Shown one piece after another: positions 1 through 5,251 of a stretch of DNA of 6,774 nt (the first letter of the stretch is position 1; every line of letters starts with the position of its first letter). The stretch covers positions 1 through 6,774 of the forward strand of contig JBOGDS010000132.1 of the NCBI GenBank assembly GCA_050743075.1, read 5' to 3'. Below the pieces are notes generated by a model. That model saw only the letters and a program-made list of their open reading frames with translations, was not told where the DNA came from and did no database searches. The DNA is from JBOGDS01 sp050743075. Its GTDB lineage: Bacteria > Actinomycetota > Actinomycetes > Jiangellales > Jiangellaceae. The position numbers and the translations under genes were made by a program.

Positions 1-82
1 GTGGGAACCGTCTCCACGCCCGACCGAGGCCGACCGGCCGTGACCCAGCAGCCGACCAGACGTCTGCCGACGAGGAGCATCC
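1..82. other. Upstream flank with no identifiable gene
   Basis: These bases lead up to the first gene. One + frame (codons from position 2) is open from the window edge to a TGA at 41-43 and could be the last 13 codons of an upstream gene, but it is too short to identify. A GAGGAG Shine-Dalgarno at 72-77 belongs to the next gene. I see no clear -35/-10 pair. Confidence 0.5.
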
Positions 83-716
83 ATGCCGACAACCGTTGAC
101 CGCGACCGGGTCCTCGAACTTCTCGACAACGGTGCCCAACTCGTCGAGGTGCTACCTCGCCACGAATACGACGAAGAGCACCTCCCTGACGCCATCCACC
201 TACCGCTCAAGTCCCTCGACCACCAGAGCGCCGCAGTGCTCGACCGCGGCCGGCCCATCGTCGTCTACTGCTGGGACGCGTTGTGAGACATGAGCCCCCG
301 AGCCGCGTGGCGGCTCGCCCGACTCGGCTTCGACACCTACGACTACGCCGCCGGCAAAGTCGACTGGCTCGTCGCCGGCTCCCCACCGTGCAGGCGCATC
401 CCTTGCCTCGCCGAGCGCTCGACCAGGCCGACCGCGACCCTGCCACCTGCTCGCCCGACACGCCCGTGGGTCAGCTTGACGCCCGACCGGTCTTGGTCGT
501 CGACGAACAGCGCATCGTGCTGGGACGCGTCCACCCCGACGGCCACCCCAGAACCGCGCGTGCCGAAGATGTGATGGAGCCAGGACCGGCGACGGTGCGA
601 GCCAACGAACCCCTCGACGCGCTCCTCGACCGCATGGACAAGACAAGTGAAGGGTGCGCGAGATCGTGGTGACAACACCCGAAGGCCGCCTCCTCGGGGT
701 CGTCCGCCGACCATGA
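83..716 (+). pseudogene. Rhodanese-CBS protein, interrupted by an in-frame TGA and two frameshifts
   Basis: The ATG at 83 follows a GAGGAG ribosome site with 5-base spacing. The first 67 codons give a rhodanese fold: LVEV and an EYDEEHLPDAIHLPL segment, then the strand VVYC with the likely catalytic Cys63. Codon 68 is TGA (284-286). The same frame continues at once with DMSPRAAWRLARLGF and the GKVDWLVAG end of the domain. At about 378-381 one base is missing, and the next frame gives a CBS-like region (RPVLVVDEQRIVLGRV, VMEPGPATVRANEPLDALLD). A second single-base loss at about 650-654 restores VREIVVTTPEGRLLGVVRRP and a TGA at 714-716. Adding back two bases gives a coherent product of 211 residues, the size I expect for this actinobacterial rhodanese-CBS family. 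It would be a cytoplasmic sulfurtransferase-like protein; its substrate is unknown. From memory, homologs carry Cys where the TGA lies. It is either a decaying gene, a sequence-error victim, or (for the TGA alone) a selenoprotein. Confidence 0.8.
299..317 (+). promoter_or_regulatory. Hairpin downstream of the in-frame TGA, resembling a bacterial SECIS
   Basis: CGAGCCGC (299-306) pairs perfectly with GCGGCTCG (310-317), leaving a GTG loop (307-309). The loop begins 20 bases after the TGA at 284-286. Bacterial SECIS elements are hairpins just after the UGA, with G, often followed by U, at the start of the apical loop; spacing and loop both fit. The stem lies wholly in codons for conserved residues (PRAAWRL), so it could arise by chance from codon choice in G+C-rich DNA. 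Confidence 0.3.
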
Positions 717-737
717 GCGATGGCCGCGTCGACCCGG

Positions 738-1178
738 TCAGGTCGCTTCGAGGATTGTCTTGAGCTTCGCGAGGTCTTTGCGGGTGGCGCGGCGCATGGC
801 CGAGGCCATGAACGGCGCAACCAGCTTGGAGAAACCCGCCGGCTCGCCTCGGTTGCGCAGCGTCATGCGCGTCGACGTCGCGTCGACGGATGTCCACGTG
901 TAGGTGGTCTCCATGGGGAACGGGCCCTGCGCGGTGCGCATGACGAGCCGCGCGCCGGGCTCGACGTCGACGAGCTCGTAGGTGTACTCGAGACGTCGAG
1001 CGAGGAACCGCGCCACGAAGGTCACTTGGGCACCCTTTTCGACCCGGCGCTCGGTCTTCCACTCGATCGAGTCGATGTTGGCGTACCACTCGGGCGCGTT
1101 CGACGGATCGGCGGCGTAGGCGGCGACGACGTCGCACGGCCTGCCGATCGCGGTCTCGGTGGTGACGTCAACCGTCAC
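738..1178 (-). CDS. SRPBCC (START/polyketide cyclase-like) protein
   Basis: This is a 146-residue protein of the SRPBCC helix-grip superfamily, which binds hydrophobic ligands in a deep pocket; the ligand here is unknown. The start chosen is the GTG at 1178-1176, which overlaps the stop of the upstream TfoX-type gene as GTGA. The longer frame to 1280 would run through that gene and has no family resemblance there. The protein opens with an ordinary first strand (TVDVTTETAIGRP), then DVVAAYAADPSNAPEWYANI, a typical helix and pocket entry of the family, and ends in a long C-terminal helix (FSKLVAPFMASAMRRATRK onward). Four-stranded sheet segments such as RLEYTYELVDVEPGARLVMR lie between. It is the last gene of the operon led by the ArsR-type gene and is probably translationally coupled. 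No catalytic motif is visible, so an enzymatic role is not claimed. Confidence 0.85.
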   Translation of the reverse strand: MTVDVTTETAIGRPCDVVAAYAADPSNAPEWYANIDSIEWKTERRVEKGAQVTFVARFLARRLEYTYELVDVEPGARLVMRTAQGPFPMETTYTWTSVDATSTRMTLRNRGEPAGFSKLVAPFMASAMRRATRKDLAKLKTILEAT

Positions 1179-1540
1179 TTCTTCGCTGTCTTCTTCTTGG
1201 GCTTCGGTCGCTTGGGCGGCAACGCAGCCGCGGCAGTGAGGGCCTTCCCGATCCACGGCGTGGCCTTGCGGGCGGTCCAATCGGCGGGGATCGTGACATA
1301 GCCGCCCATCGGCCGATCGGCCGGGCCGAACGGTCCCGCGCCCGGCATCGCGGCGAGCTTGTCGTGGTCGGCGCCGGCAAGCTTGACGCCGATGTCACTG
1401 CCGAACGGGCCCATGAACATGTTGCCGTTCACGAACGCGCCGAGGTTGCCGAACATCGGCTTGGTATCGACGCCGGCTTCGTCCGGGACGAGCGACGCGA
1501 AGCGCGCTCGGTCGGTGTCGGTCGGCTTGGGGATCTGCAC
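1175..1540 (-). CDS. TfoX/Sxy N-terminal domain protein
   Basis: This 121-residue protein has the TfoX N-terminal fold and no TfoX C-terminal domain. Family marks are KPMFGNLGAFVNGNMFMG (residues 27-44), the VKLAG strand, GAGPFGP, RPMGGYVTIP and a final helix (WIGKALTAAAALPP). It ends in a lysine-rich tail (KRPKPKKKTAKK). The start is GTG at 1540-1538, with GAGAGG a few bases upstream on the coding strand and a 12-base gap from the preceding SRPBCC stop. Sxy/TfoX proteins are known for competence regulation in gamma-proteobacteria, but stand-alone N-terminal-domain proteins in actinobacteria have no established role, and competence should not be inferred. The basic tail could bind nucleic acid (inference). 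Its place between two SRPBCC genes under one ArsR-type regulator suggests a shared stress or metabolite response. Confidence 0.9.
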   Translation of the reverse strand: MQIPKPTDTDRARFASLVPDEAGVDTKPMFGNLGAFVNGNMFMGPFGSDIGVKLAGADHDKLAAMPGAGPFGPADRPMGGYVTIPADWTARKATPWIGKALTAAAALPPKRPKPKKKTAKK

Positions 1541-1552
1541 GATGTCGTCCTC

Positions 1553-1984
1553 TCAGTCGGTGCCGGTCGGCGCGAGCGCGGCGACGAGCAGGGGCAGGAA
1601 GTGACCCCAGCCCGCTCGGTGTTCGGCGCGGAACGCCACCGGCAGTCCGGTGTGGCGAAGGGCGAGGATGGTGTCGGCGCCATCGGGCGTGAGCGTGACC
1701 TCGACGGTGGTCGAGCCGGGCGCGACACCCGGGGCGCCCTCGGTCGGGTCCCAGCCGAAGGTGAACACGATGCGTTCGTGGGGGACGAGCTCGAGGTACT
1801 CGCCGCGCATGACCGGCCCGCCGCCCATCTCGACGACACACACGCCACCGGGCCGGGGGTCGAGCTCGGCCGCCGCGCCCCACCACGCGCACATGCGGTC
1901 GGGGTCGGTCCAGTAGCGCCAGACCGTCTCCGGGCTGGCCGCGATGCGCACCGTCTCCTCGACGGTGCCCGTGTGGTCGCTCAC
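1553..1984 (-). CDS. SRPBCC protein, AHSA1-like
   Basis: This is a 143-residue AHSA1-type SRPBCC protein. Its N terminus, TVEETVRIAASPETVWRYWTDPDRMCAWWG, is the classic first strand, helix and tryptophan-rich entry of the family. It is followed by RGEYLELVPHERIVFTFGW and TTVEVTLTPDGADTILALRHTGLP, and the terminal helix contains GWGHFLPLLVAAL. The start is the GTG at 1984-1982, which overlaps the ArsR-type stop as GTGA. AAGGAG lies 8 bases upstream inside the regulator gene, so translation is probably coupled. The longer upstream frame to 2131 lies inside the regulator gene and is rejected. Pairing of an ArsR regulator with an AHSA1-like SRPBCC gene is a recurrent arrangement. The ligand is unknown; the regulator may respond to the same small molecule (inference). 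Confidence 0.9.
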   Translation of the reverse strand: MSDHTGTVEETVRIAASPETVWRYWTDPDRMCAWWGAAAELDPRPGGVCVVEMGGGPVMRGEYLELVPHERIVFTFGWDPTEGAPGVAPGSTTVEVTLTPDGADTILALRHTGLPVAFRAEHRAGWGHFLPLLVAALAPTGTD

Positions 1985-2346
1985 TGGTTCGTCTCCTTCG
2001 CCGATTGCCGCGCCGCTCTTGCTCGTGCCGGCCATTCCTCGCGCTCGGCCGCGACCTTGAGGCGGGCGAGACGGTCGGACCACATCTCCTGCACGAACGC
2101 GGCGGCGTCGCGCAGCCCGTCTTGTCGCCATCGGTAGAGGCGGCGATTGCCGTCGGGCCGCACGTCGACCAGGCCGGCGTCGCTGAGGACGCGCAGGTGC
2201 TGGGACACCGCGGGCCGGCTGATCGTCGGGAAGTGGCGGGCGATCTCCCCGGCCGGGAGCTCACCGTCGCGCACGAGGCGCAGGATCGCGCGCCGGGTCG
2301 GGTCGGCCACCGCCCGCAACGAATCGTCGATCAGTTCTTCGGCCAT
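1981..2346 (-). CDS. ArsR-family winged-helix regulator (SdpR-like, non-metal type)
   Basis: This 121-residue winged-helix regulator has the ArsR opening LRAVADPTRRAILRLV (residues 10-25), the recognition helix SRPAVSQHLRVLSDAGLV (43-60), and the wing RPDGNRRLYRW. It contains no cysteine and no other obvious metal site, so it is more like the autoregulators of the SdpR type than the metal sensors; compare the cysteine-rich ArsR at 5252-5584. The ATG start at 2346-2344 has an AGGAG 13 bases upstream, which is a long spacing, so translation may be modest. It heads the four-gene leftward operon and overlaps the next gene by 4 bases. The inverted repeat at 2377-2398, between it and the divergent fusion gene, is its likely operator, so it probably represses both itself and that gene. 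Confidence 0.92.
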   Translation of the reverse strand: MAEELIDDSLRAVADPTRRAILRLVRDGELPAGEIARHFPTISRPAVSQHLRVLSDAGLVDVRPDGNRRLYRWRQDGLRDAAAFVQEMWSDRLARLKVAAEREEWPARARAARQSAKETNQ

Positions 2347-2376
2347 CTGCTTGCGTTCGCTCCTGCCATCCGCGAG

Positions 2377-2398
2377 TGTGTAAGCAATACCTTACACA
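2377..2398. promoter_or_regulatory. Inverted repeat, probable operator of the divergent ArsR-type regulator
   Basis: TGTGTAAG (2377-2384) and CTTACACA (2391-2398) form a perfect 8-bp inverted repeat with a 6-base spacer. It is the only AT-richer patch in this 66-base gap between divergent starts at 2346 (-) and 2413 (+). Size and symmetry fit a dimeric winged-helix repressor. I could not fix -35/-10 boxes for either direction with confidence, but the site lies 15-30 bases before each coding region, where it would block transcription. Confidence 0.75.
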
Positions 2399-2412
2399 GA
2401 TCGGAGGACGAG

Positions 2413-3642
2413 ATGGACGTCGTCGACGCGCTGGCACAGACCTTCGAGCACACCCGTGGCGTCATCGCCGGGGTCACCCCCGACCAACACGGTGACAAGA
2501 CGCCATGCACCGAGTGGACGGTGCGCGAGCTCCTGGAGCACATGATCGACGTGGTCGCGGGACTCGGTGCCGCGGCGGGAGGCCAGCCGCCGGCACCGTT
2601 CGAGCTCGGCGACGACCCCGCCGCCCAGTTCGCCGCCGCTGGCGCGGTCACGCTCGACGCGTGGCGGCAACCGGGCGTGCTCGACCGCGTCGTCGATGCT
2701 GGCCCCGGACCGATGCCGGGCCGGGTGTTGGCATCGATCAACCTGCTCGACACCGCCACCCACACGTGGGATCTCGCCACGGCCACCGGGCAGCCGGCCG
2801 AGCTGCCCGAGCCGGTCGCCGTCGCGGCGATGGAGGCGAGCCGGATGATCGTCACCGACGAGCTGCGCGCCGGCCGCTTCGCCGCCGAGCAGCCCGCTCC
2901 CGCGGGAGCGTCGGCGACCCAGGAGCTCGTCGCGTTCCTCGGCCGTACCGCGACGCACCGGGTCGGCTCCCGCGACGAGTGGCTGGCGGCGCGTCTCGAC
3001 CTCCTCGCCAAGGAGAAGGACCTCAACCGGCGTCGAGACGAGCTGGCCGCCGCGCGCCGCCAGCTGCCGTGGGTGTCGGTGGACCAGGAGTACGCCTTCG
3101 ACGGACCCGACGGCCGACGCAGCCTCGGCGAGCTGTTCGACGGTCGAAGCCAGCTGCTCGTGTACCACTTCATGTACGGGCCGGAGTGGGACGAGGGTTG
3201 CCCGAGCTGCTCGTTCTGGGTCGACAGCTTCGACGGCGTCGTCGTGCACCTCGCCCAGCGCGATGTGACCCTCGTGTGCGTGTCCCGCGCGCCGCATCCG
3301 AAACTGGCCGCGTACCGCGAGCGGATGGGCTGGCGGGTGCCGTGGTACTCCTCGGCGTCGAGCGACTTCAACGTCGACTACGGGGTGTCGTTCACGCCGG
3401 ACCAGCAGGCGAACGGCGGCACGTACAACTTCGCGCACGAGGACCATCCGCCCGACGAAGCGCCTGGCATCAGCGCGTTCGCGCGCGACGACGGTCGTGT
3501 CTTCCACACCTACTCGACCTACAGCCGCGGCCTCGATCCCATCAACAGCGCCTACCAGCTGCTCGACCTCGCACCGAAGGGCCGCGACGAAGGCGACCTC
3601 GAGTGGCCGATGGCGTGGCTCCGCCGCCACGACGCCTACTGA
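2413..3642 (+). CDS. Fusion of a TIGR03086-like (maleylpyruvate isomerase-like) domain and a DUF899 thioredoxin-like domain
   Basis: This 409-residue protein starts at the ATG at 2413, after GGAGG at 2403-2407. The longer frame back to 2005 is antisense to the regulator gene and is rejected. Residues 1 to about 180 match the DinB-like TIGR03086 group, metal-dependent and often linked to mycothiol. TPCTEWTVRELLEHM (30-44) holds the first metal-ligand histidine (His43), THTWDLATATGQ holds His117, and the domain ends with the usual VAFLGRT. Residues from about 183 are a full DUF899 protein: VGSRDEWLAARLDLLAKEKD, RRQLPWVSVDQEYAFDGPDG, FDGRSQLLVYHFMYGPEWDE, a CPSC motif at 263-266, DVTLVCVSRAP, and DYGVSFTP. 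The two parts are usually separate genes; here the joint falls where a DUF899 start would be. DUF899 has a thioredoxin-like fold, so a thiol or detoxification role is plausible but unproven. It is divergent from the ArsR/SRPBCC operon and probably shares its operator. Confidence 0.9.
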   Translation: MDVVDALAQTFEHTRGVIAGVTPDQHGDKTPCTEWTVRELLEHMIDVVAGLGAAAGGQPPAPFELGDDPAAQFAAAGAVTLDAWRQPGVLDRVVDAGPGPMPGRVLASINLLDTATHTWDLATATGQPAELPEPVAVAAMEASRMIVTDELRAGRFAAEQPAPAGASATQELVAFLGRTATHRVGSRDEWLAARLDLLAKEKDLNRRRDELAAARRQLPWVSVDQEYAFDGPDGRRSLGELFDGRSQLLVYHFMYGPEWDEGCPSCSFWVDSFDGVVVHLAQRDVTLVCVSRAPHPKLAAYRERMGWRVPWYSSASSDFNVDYGVSFTPDQQANGGTYNFAHEDHPPDEAPGISAFARDDGRVFHTYSTYSRGLDPINSAYQLLDLAPKGRDEGDLEWPMAWLRRHDAY

Positions 3643-3648
3643 GGACGC

Positions 3649-4056
3649 TCAACGTTCGGCGACGACCAGCGCGGTGAGCTTGTCGAAGGCCATCGTCCAG
3701 CCCGCGGCGCCCGGGGAGTCGGCGGGGATGCCGACGTGCGTCATGACCATCTTCGTCGTGGCGTCGCGGGCTTCGAGCTCGACGCGCACCTCGGTCGTGG
3801 TCGGATGTCCCGGCGGCAGGCCCATGTCGCCGGGTGAGACGACGTTGTCGTGCTCGTCGGACATGGCGTCGGTGTAGACGAGTCGGCGCGGCTCGGAGAC
3901 CTCGAGGAACTCGCCCACGAACCACATCTCCCGCCGACCGGCGGGGTGTCCACGGCCATGTTCACCAGCCGCCGGCCGCCGACGCGCACGTCCATCTCGG
4001 CCACGGTCACCGACGCCCCCGGTGGGCCGTACCAGGCGGCGAAGTGCACGGGATCG
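3649..4056 (-). pseudogene. SRPBCC (AHSA1-like) gene lacking its N terminus, with one frameshift
   Basis: The recognisable part begins abruptly at about 4055 with DPVHFAAWYGPPGASVTVAE, the post-helix motif of AHSA1-like proteins, and runs to MAVDTPP. A single-base loss in a C run on the + strand (about 3930-3934) then moves the gene to the next frame: EMWFVGEFLEVSEPRRLVYT, then TTTEVRVELEARDATTKMVM, THVGIPADSPGAAGWTMAFD, and a TGA at 3651-3649. The N-terminal 25 or so residues (first strand and helix) are absent; in their place is unrelated helicase-like coding sequence. No start codon or ribosome site of its own is visible. It is tail to tail with the DUF899 fusion gene, only 6 bases apart. 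It is the third SRPBCC gene of the window, and the only broken one. Confidence 0.85.
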
Positions 4057-4208
4057 GCAGTACAGGAGCGCGTTGGCGTCGTAGTCGAACGGCGAGCCGG
4101 CGTCGAGCTGCGTCGTGTTCCTGTCGGGCATTCCCAGCCGTTCTGGCAGGCGGGGAGGGATCGTCGCCGAGCACAGGACCGCGGTCGTCTCCGACCACAG
4201 CACGTCGC
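4057..4208 (-). pseudogene. Internal fragment of a DinG/XPD-type ATP-dependent helicase gene
   Basis: About 50 codons are read here in a different frame from the aquaporin and SRPBCC sequence on either side. The translation contains TTAVLCSATIPPRLPERLGM followed by a segment ending GSPFDYDANALLYC. The SAT(I/L)P step (helicase motif III region) and the SPFDY..NALLY run are characteristic of DinG-like superfamily 2 helicases, which are normally 600-700 residues. No start, no Walker motifs and no C terminus are present. It joins the truncated aquaporin at about 4205-4211 and the SRPBCC remnant at about 4056-4058, all in the same orientation. It cannot make a functional helicase. The identification rests on these two motifs only. 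Confidence 0.7.
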
Positions 4209-4772
4209 GTTGGCGAAGCTGGTGGAGGACGTGAAGAAGTAGGCGCTACCGATGTACGCGCCGACTGCGAACGGTGCCTCGCTGGCCCTACCGGAGCGAA
4301 CGACGCCGAAGATCACGAGGATCAGGCCGATGGTGGCCACGACCTCGCCGAGCCACAACCCGCCGTCCGCACGCGATCGCGTGGACCAGGAGACCTCGTC
4401 GAGTTCGAACATCAGGTTGGCGATGACCGCGCCGCCGATCGCTCCGCCGATCTGCGCGGTGATGTAGGCGGGAAGCTCGCGGTACGGCAGGCCGCCGAAG
4501 AACGCGTCGACCGCGCTGACGACTGGGTTGAAGTGGGCTCCGGATACGGGTCCGAATGCGAGGATCAACGCGACGAGCCCGGCGGCCGTGGCGGCGGCGT
4601 TCTCGAGCAGTTGCGGCCCGGTGTCGCCGGGCGAGAGCCGCTGCGCGGCGATGCCGCTACCGACGACGACTGCGACGAGGAACGCGGTGCCGCAGAGCTC
4701 GGCACGGGCGCGGCGAGAAAGGGGCGGTGTGCTCAGCAGCGCACCTGCGCGTCGGGCATCGACGCGCAGCAC
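4209..4772 (-). pseudogene. Aquaporin/MIP channel of an arsenic locus, truncated at the second NPA motif
   Basis: This is a membrane channel of the MIP family, of the kind found next to ArsR and ArsI in actinobacteria. The translation shows an N-terminal helix (AELCGTAFLVAVVVGSGIAA), AAATAAGLVALILAFGPVSG, the first pore motif as HFNPVVS, then TAQIGGAIGGAVIANLMF, EVVATIGLILVIFGVVRSGR and VGAYIGSAYFFTSSTSFAN. It stops inside the expected second NPA box (FANPAV): after Asn the sequence is helicase-like. The last half-helix pair and the arsenate-reductase domain often fused in these loci are missing. The start is uncertain: GTG at 4772-4770 has GAGGA about 6 bases upstream, while a CTG at 4736-4734 overlaps the ArsI stop as CTGA and matches the family start better. 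With NPA-2 lost, a working pore is unlikely. The frame stays open to 3741 by chance. Confidence 0.85.
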
Positions 4773-5170
4773 AGCGAGTCCTCGACCTTGGACGACGCGA
4801 CGCCGAACGTGTCGCTGTCCTCGATGACCGTGTAGATCTCCCACGCGCCGTCGGGTCCGTCGACCCACACCTTGTCCTGCTTGGCGAAGCAGCACGTGCC
4901 CGACTCCTCGGTCGAGTCGACGCCCTCGTCGTTGAGTCGCCGCTGCTGGGCCCACACCTCGTCGCTGGATGCGACCTCGACGCCGAGGTGGTTGAGGCGG
5001 CTGTCGGCGCCGGCGTTCTCGAACAGGACCAGCTTCAGCGGCGGGTCGACGATGGCGAAGTTGGCGTACCCGGGCTCGCGCTTGTTCGGCTCGGTCGCGA
5101 ACAGCTTCGAGTAGAACGCGACGGCTTGGTCGATGTCGGGAACGTTCAGAGCAAGCTGCACTCGGGACAC
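4733..5170 (-). CDS. arsI: ArsI/CadI-family glyoxalase-fold dioxygenase (C-As lyase-like)
   Basis: This 145-residue VOC-fold protein is of the ArsI/CadI group. ArsI is a ferrous dioxygenase that cleaves the C-As bond of trivalent organoarsenicals; CadI is the related cadmium-induced mycobacterial protein. The start is GTG at 5170-5168, with a perfect GGAGG five bases upstream. Motifs are SRVQLALNVPDIDQAVAFYS at the N terminus, LNHLGVEV with His61, GTCCFAKQDKVWVDGPDG with the vicinal pair Cys93-Cys94 that binds the arsenical in this family, and WEIYTV with Glu111. Gln5, His61 and Glu111 sit where the metal ligands of the fold are expected (inferred by position). A cysteine-containing tail (CCASMPDAQVRC) follows. 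It is the first gene of the leftward arsenic operon, overlaps or abuts the aquaporin, and is divergent from arsR; two ArsR-type operators lie in the gap. Cadmium binding cannot be excluded. Confidence 0.9.
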   Translation of the reverse strand: MSRVQLALNVPDIDQAVAFYSKLFATEPNKREPGYANFAIVDPPLKLVLFENAGADSRLNHLGVEVASSDEVWAQQRRLNDEGVDSTEESGTCCFAKQDKVWVDGPDGAWEIYTVIEDSDTFGVASSKVEDSLCCASMPDAQVRC

Positions 5171-5185
5171 GAGAACCTCCGATAG

Positions 5186-5201
5186 ATTGACAACCGTCGA
5201 T
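5186..5201. promoter_or_regulatory. ArsR operator O1
   Basis: ATTGAC-AACC-GTCGAT is a 6+4+6 interrupted palindrome with one mismatch between arms. It shares the pattern ATyGAC-N4-GTCrAT with O2, 33 bases away centre to centre (about three helical turns). It contains TTGACA (5187-5192), a consensus -35 box for arsR. Confidence 0.75.
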
Positions 5202-5215
5202 GAGCACTCTACCTA
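5187..5215 (+). promoter_or_regulatory. Candidate arsR promoter
   Basis: TTGACA at 5187-5192 is a full -35 consensus. With a 17-base spacer the -10 would be TACCTA (5210-5215), a weak match; TATAGA at 5214-5219 looks better but gives a 21-base spacer. The -35 is convincing, the -10 is not. Confidence 0.45.
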
Positions 5216-5233
5216 TAGATCGACAGATGTCAA
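5206..5233 (-). promoter_or_regulatory. Candidate arsI promoter
   Basis: On the minus strand TTGACA (5233-5228), a 16-base spacer, and TAGAGT (5211-5206) form a good actinobacterial sigma-70-type promoter pointing at arsI. The -35 box lies inside operator O2, so ArsR binding there would exclude RNA polymerase. Confidence 0.6.
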
Positions 5234-5234
5234 T
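5219..5234. promoter_or_regulatory. ArsR operator O2
   Basis: ATCGAC-AGAT-GTCAAT is an interrupted palindrome with one arm mismatch, matching O1 in the pattern ATyGAC-N4-GTCrAT. Both are preceded by ATAG, making an 11-base direct repeat with one mismatch (5182-5192 and 5215-5225). It covers the -35 of arsI and lies near the predicted arsR transcription start. Confidence 0.75.
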
Positions 5235-5251
5235 GCGTGTTGGAGGTCTCG

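Noticed and set aside
283..672. A separate 129-codon gene after the rhodanese
   Set aside because: Its first 30 codons are out of frame with the rhodanese end; only the CBS part is real, and it belongs to the interrupted gene.
1175..1540. TfoX-N protein as evidence of natural competence
   Set aside because: Only the N-terminal domain is present, no competence genes are nearby, and the family role outside gamma-proteobacteria is not established.
2392..3630. 412-codon open frame on the minus strand opposite the DUF899 fusion gene, and similar long antisense frames at 720-1301 and 1364-2137
   Set aside because: They are arginine/alanine-rich shadows of G+C-rich genes with no family resemblance; the opposite-strand proteins carry clear domains.
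3741..5207. A 488-codon minus-strand frame as a single protein
   Set aside because: It is antisense-frame noise over arsI, then aquaporin, out-of-frame helicase and part of SRPBCC; it stays open by chance.
5237..5251. GTG at 5237 as the arsR start
   Set aside because: It would put the GGAGG ribosome site inside the coding region; ATG 5252 has ideal spacing.
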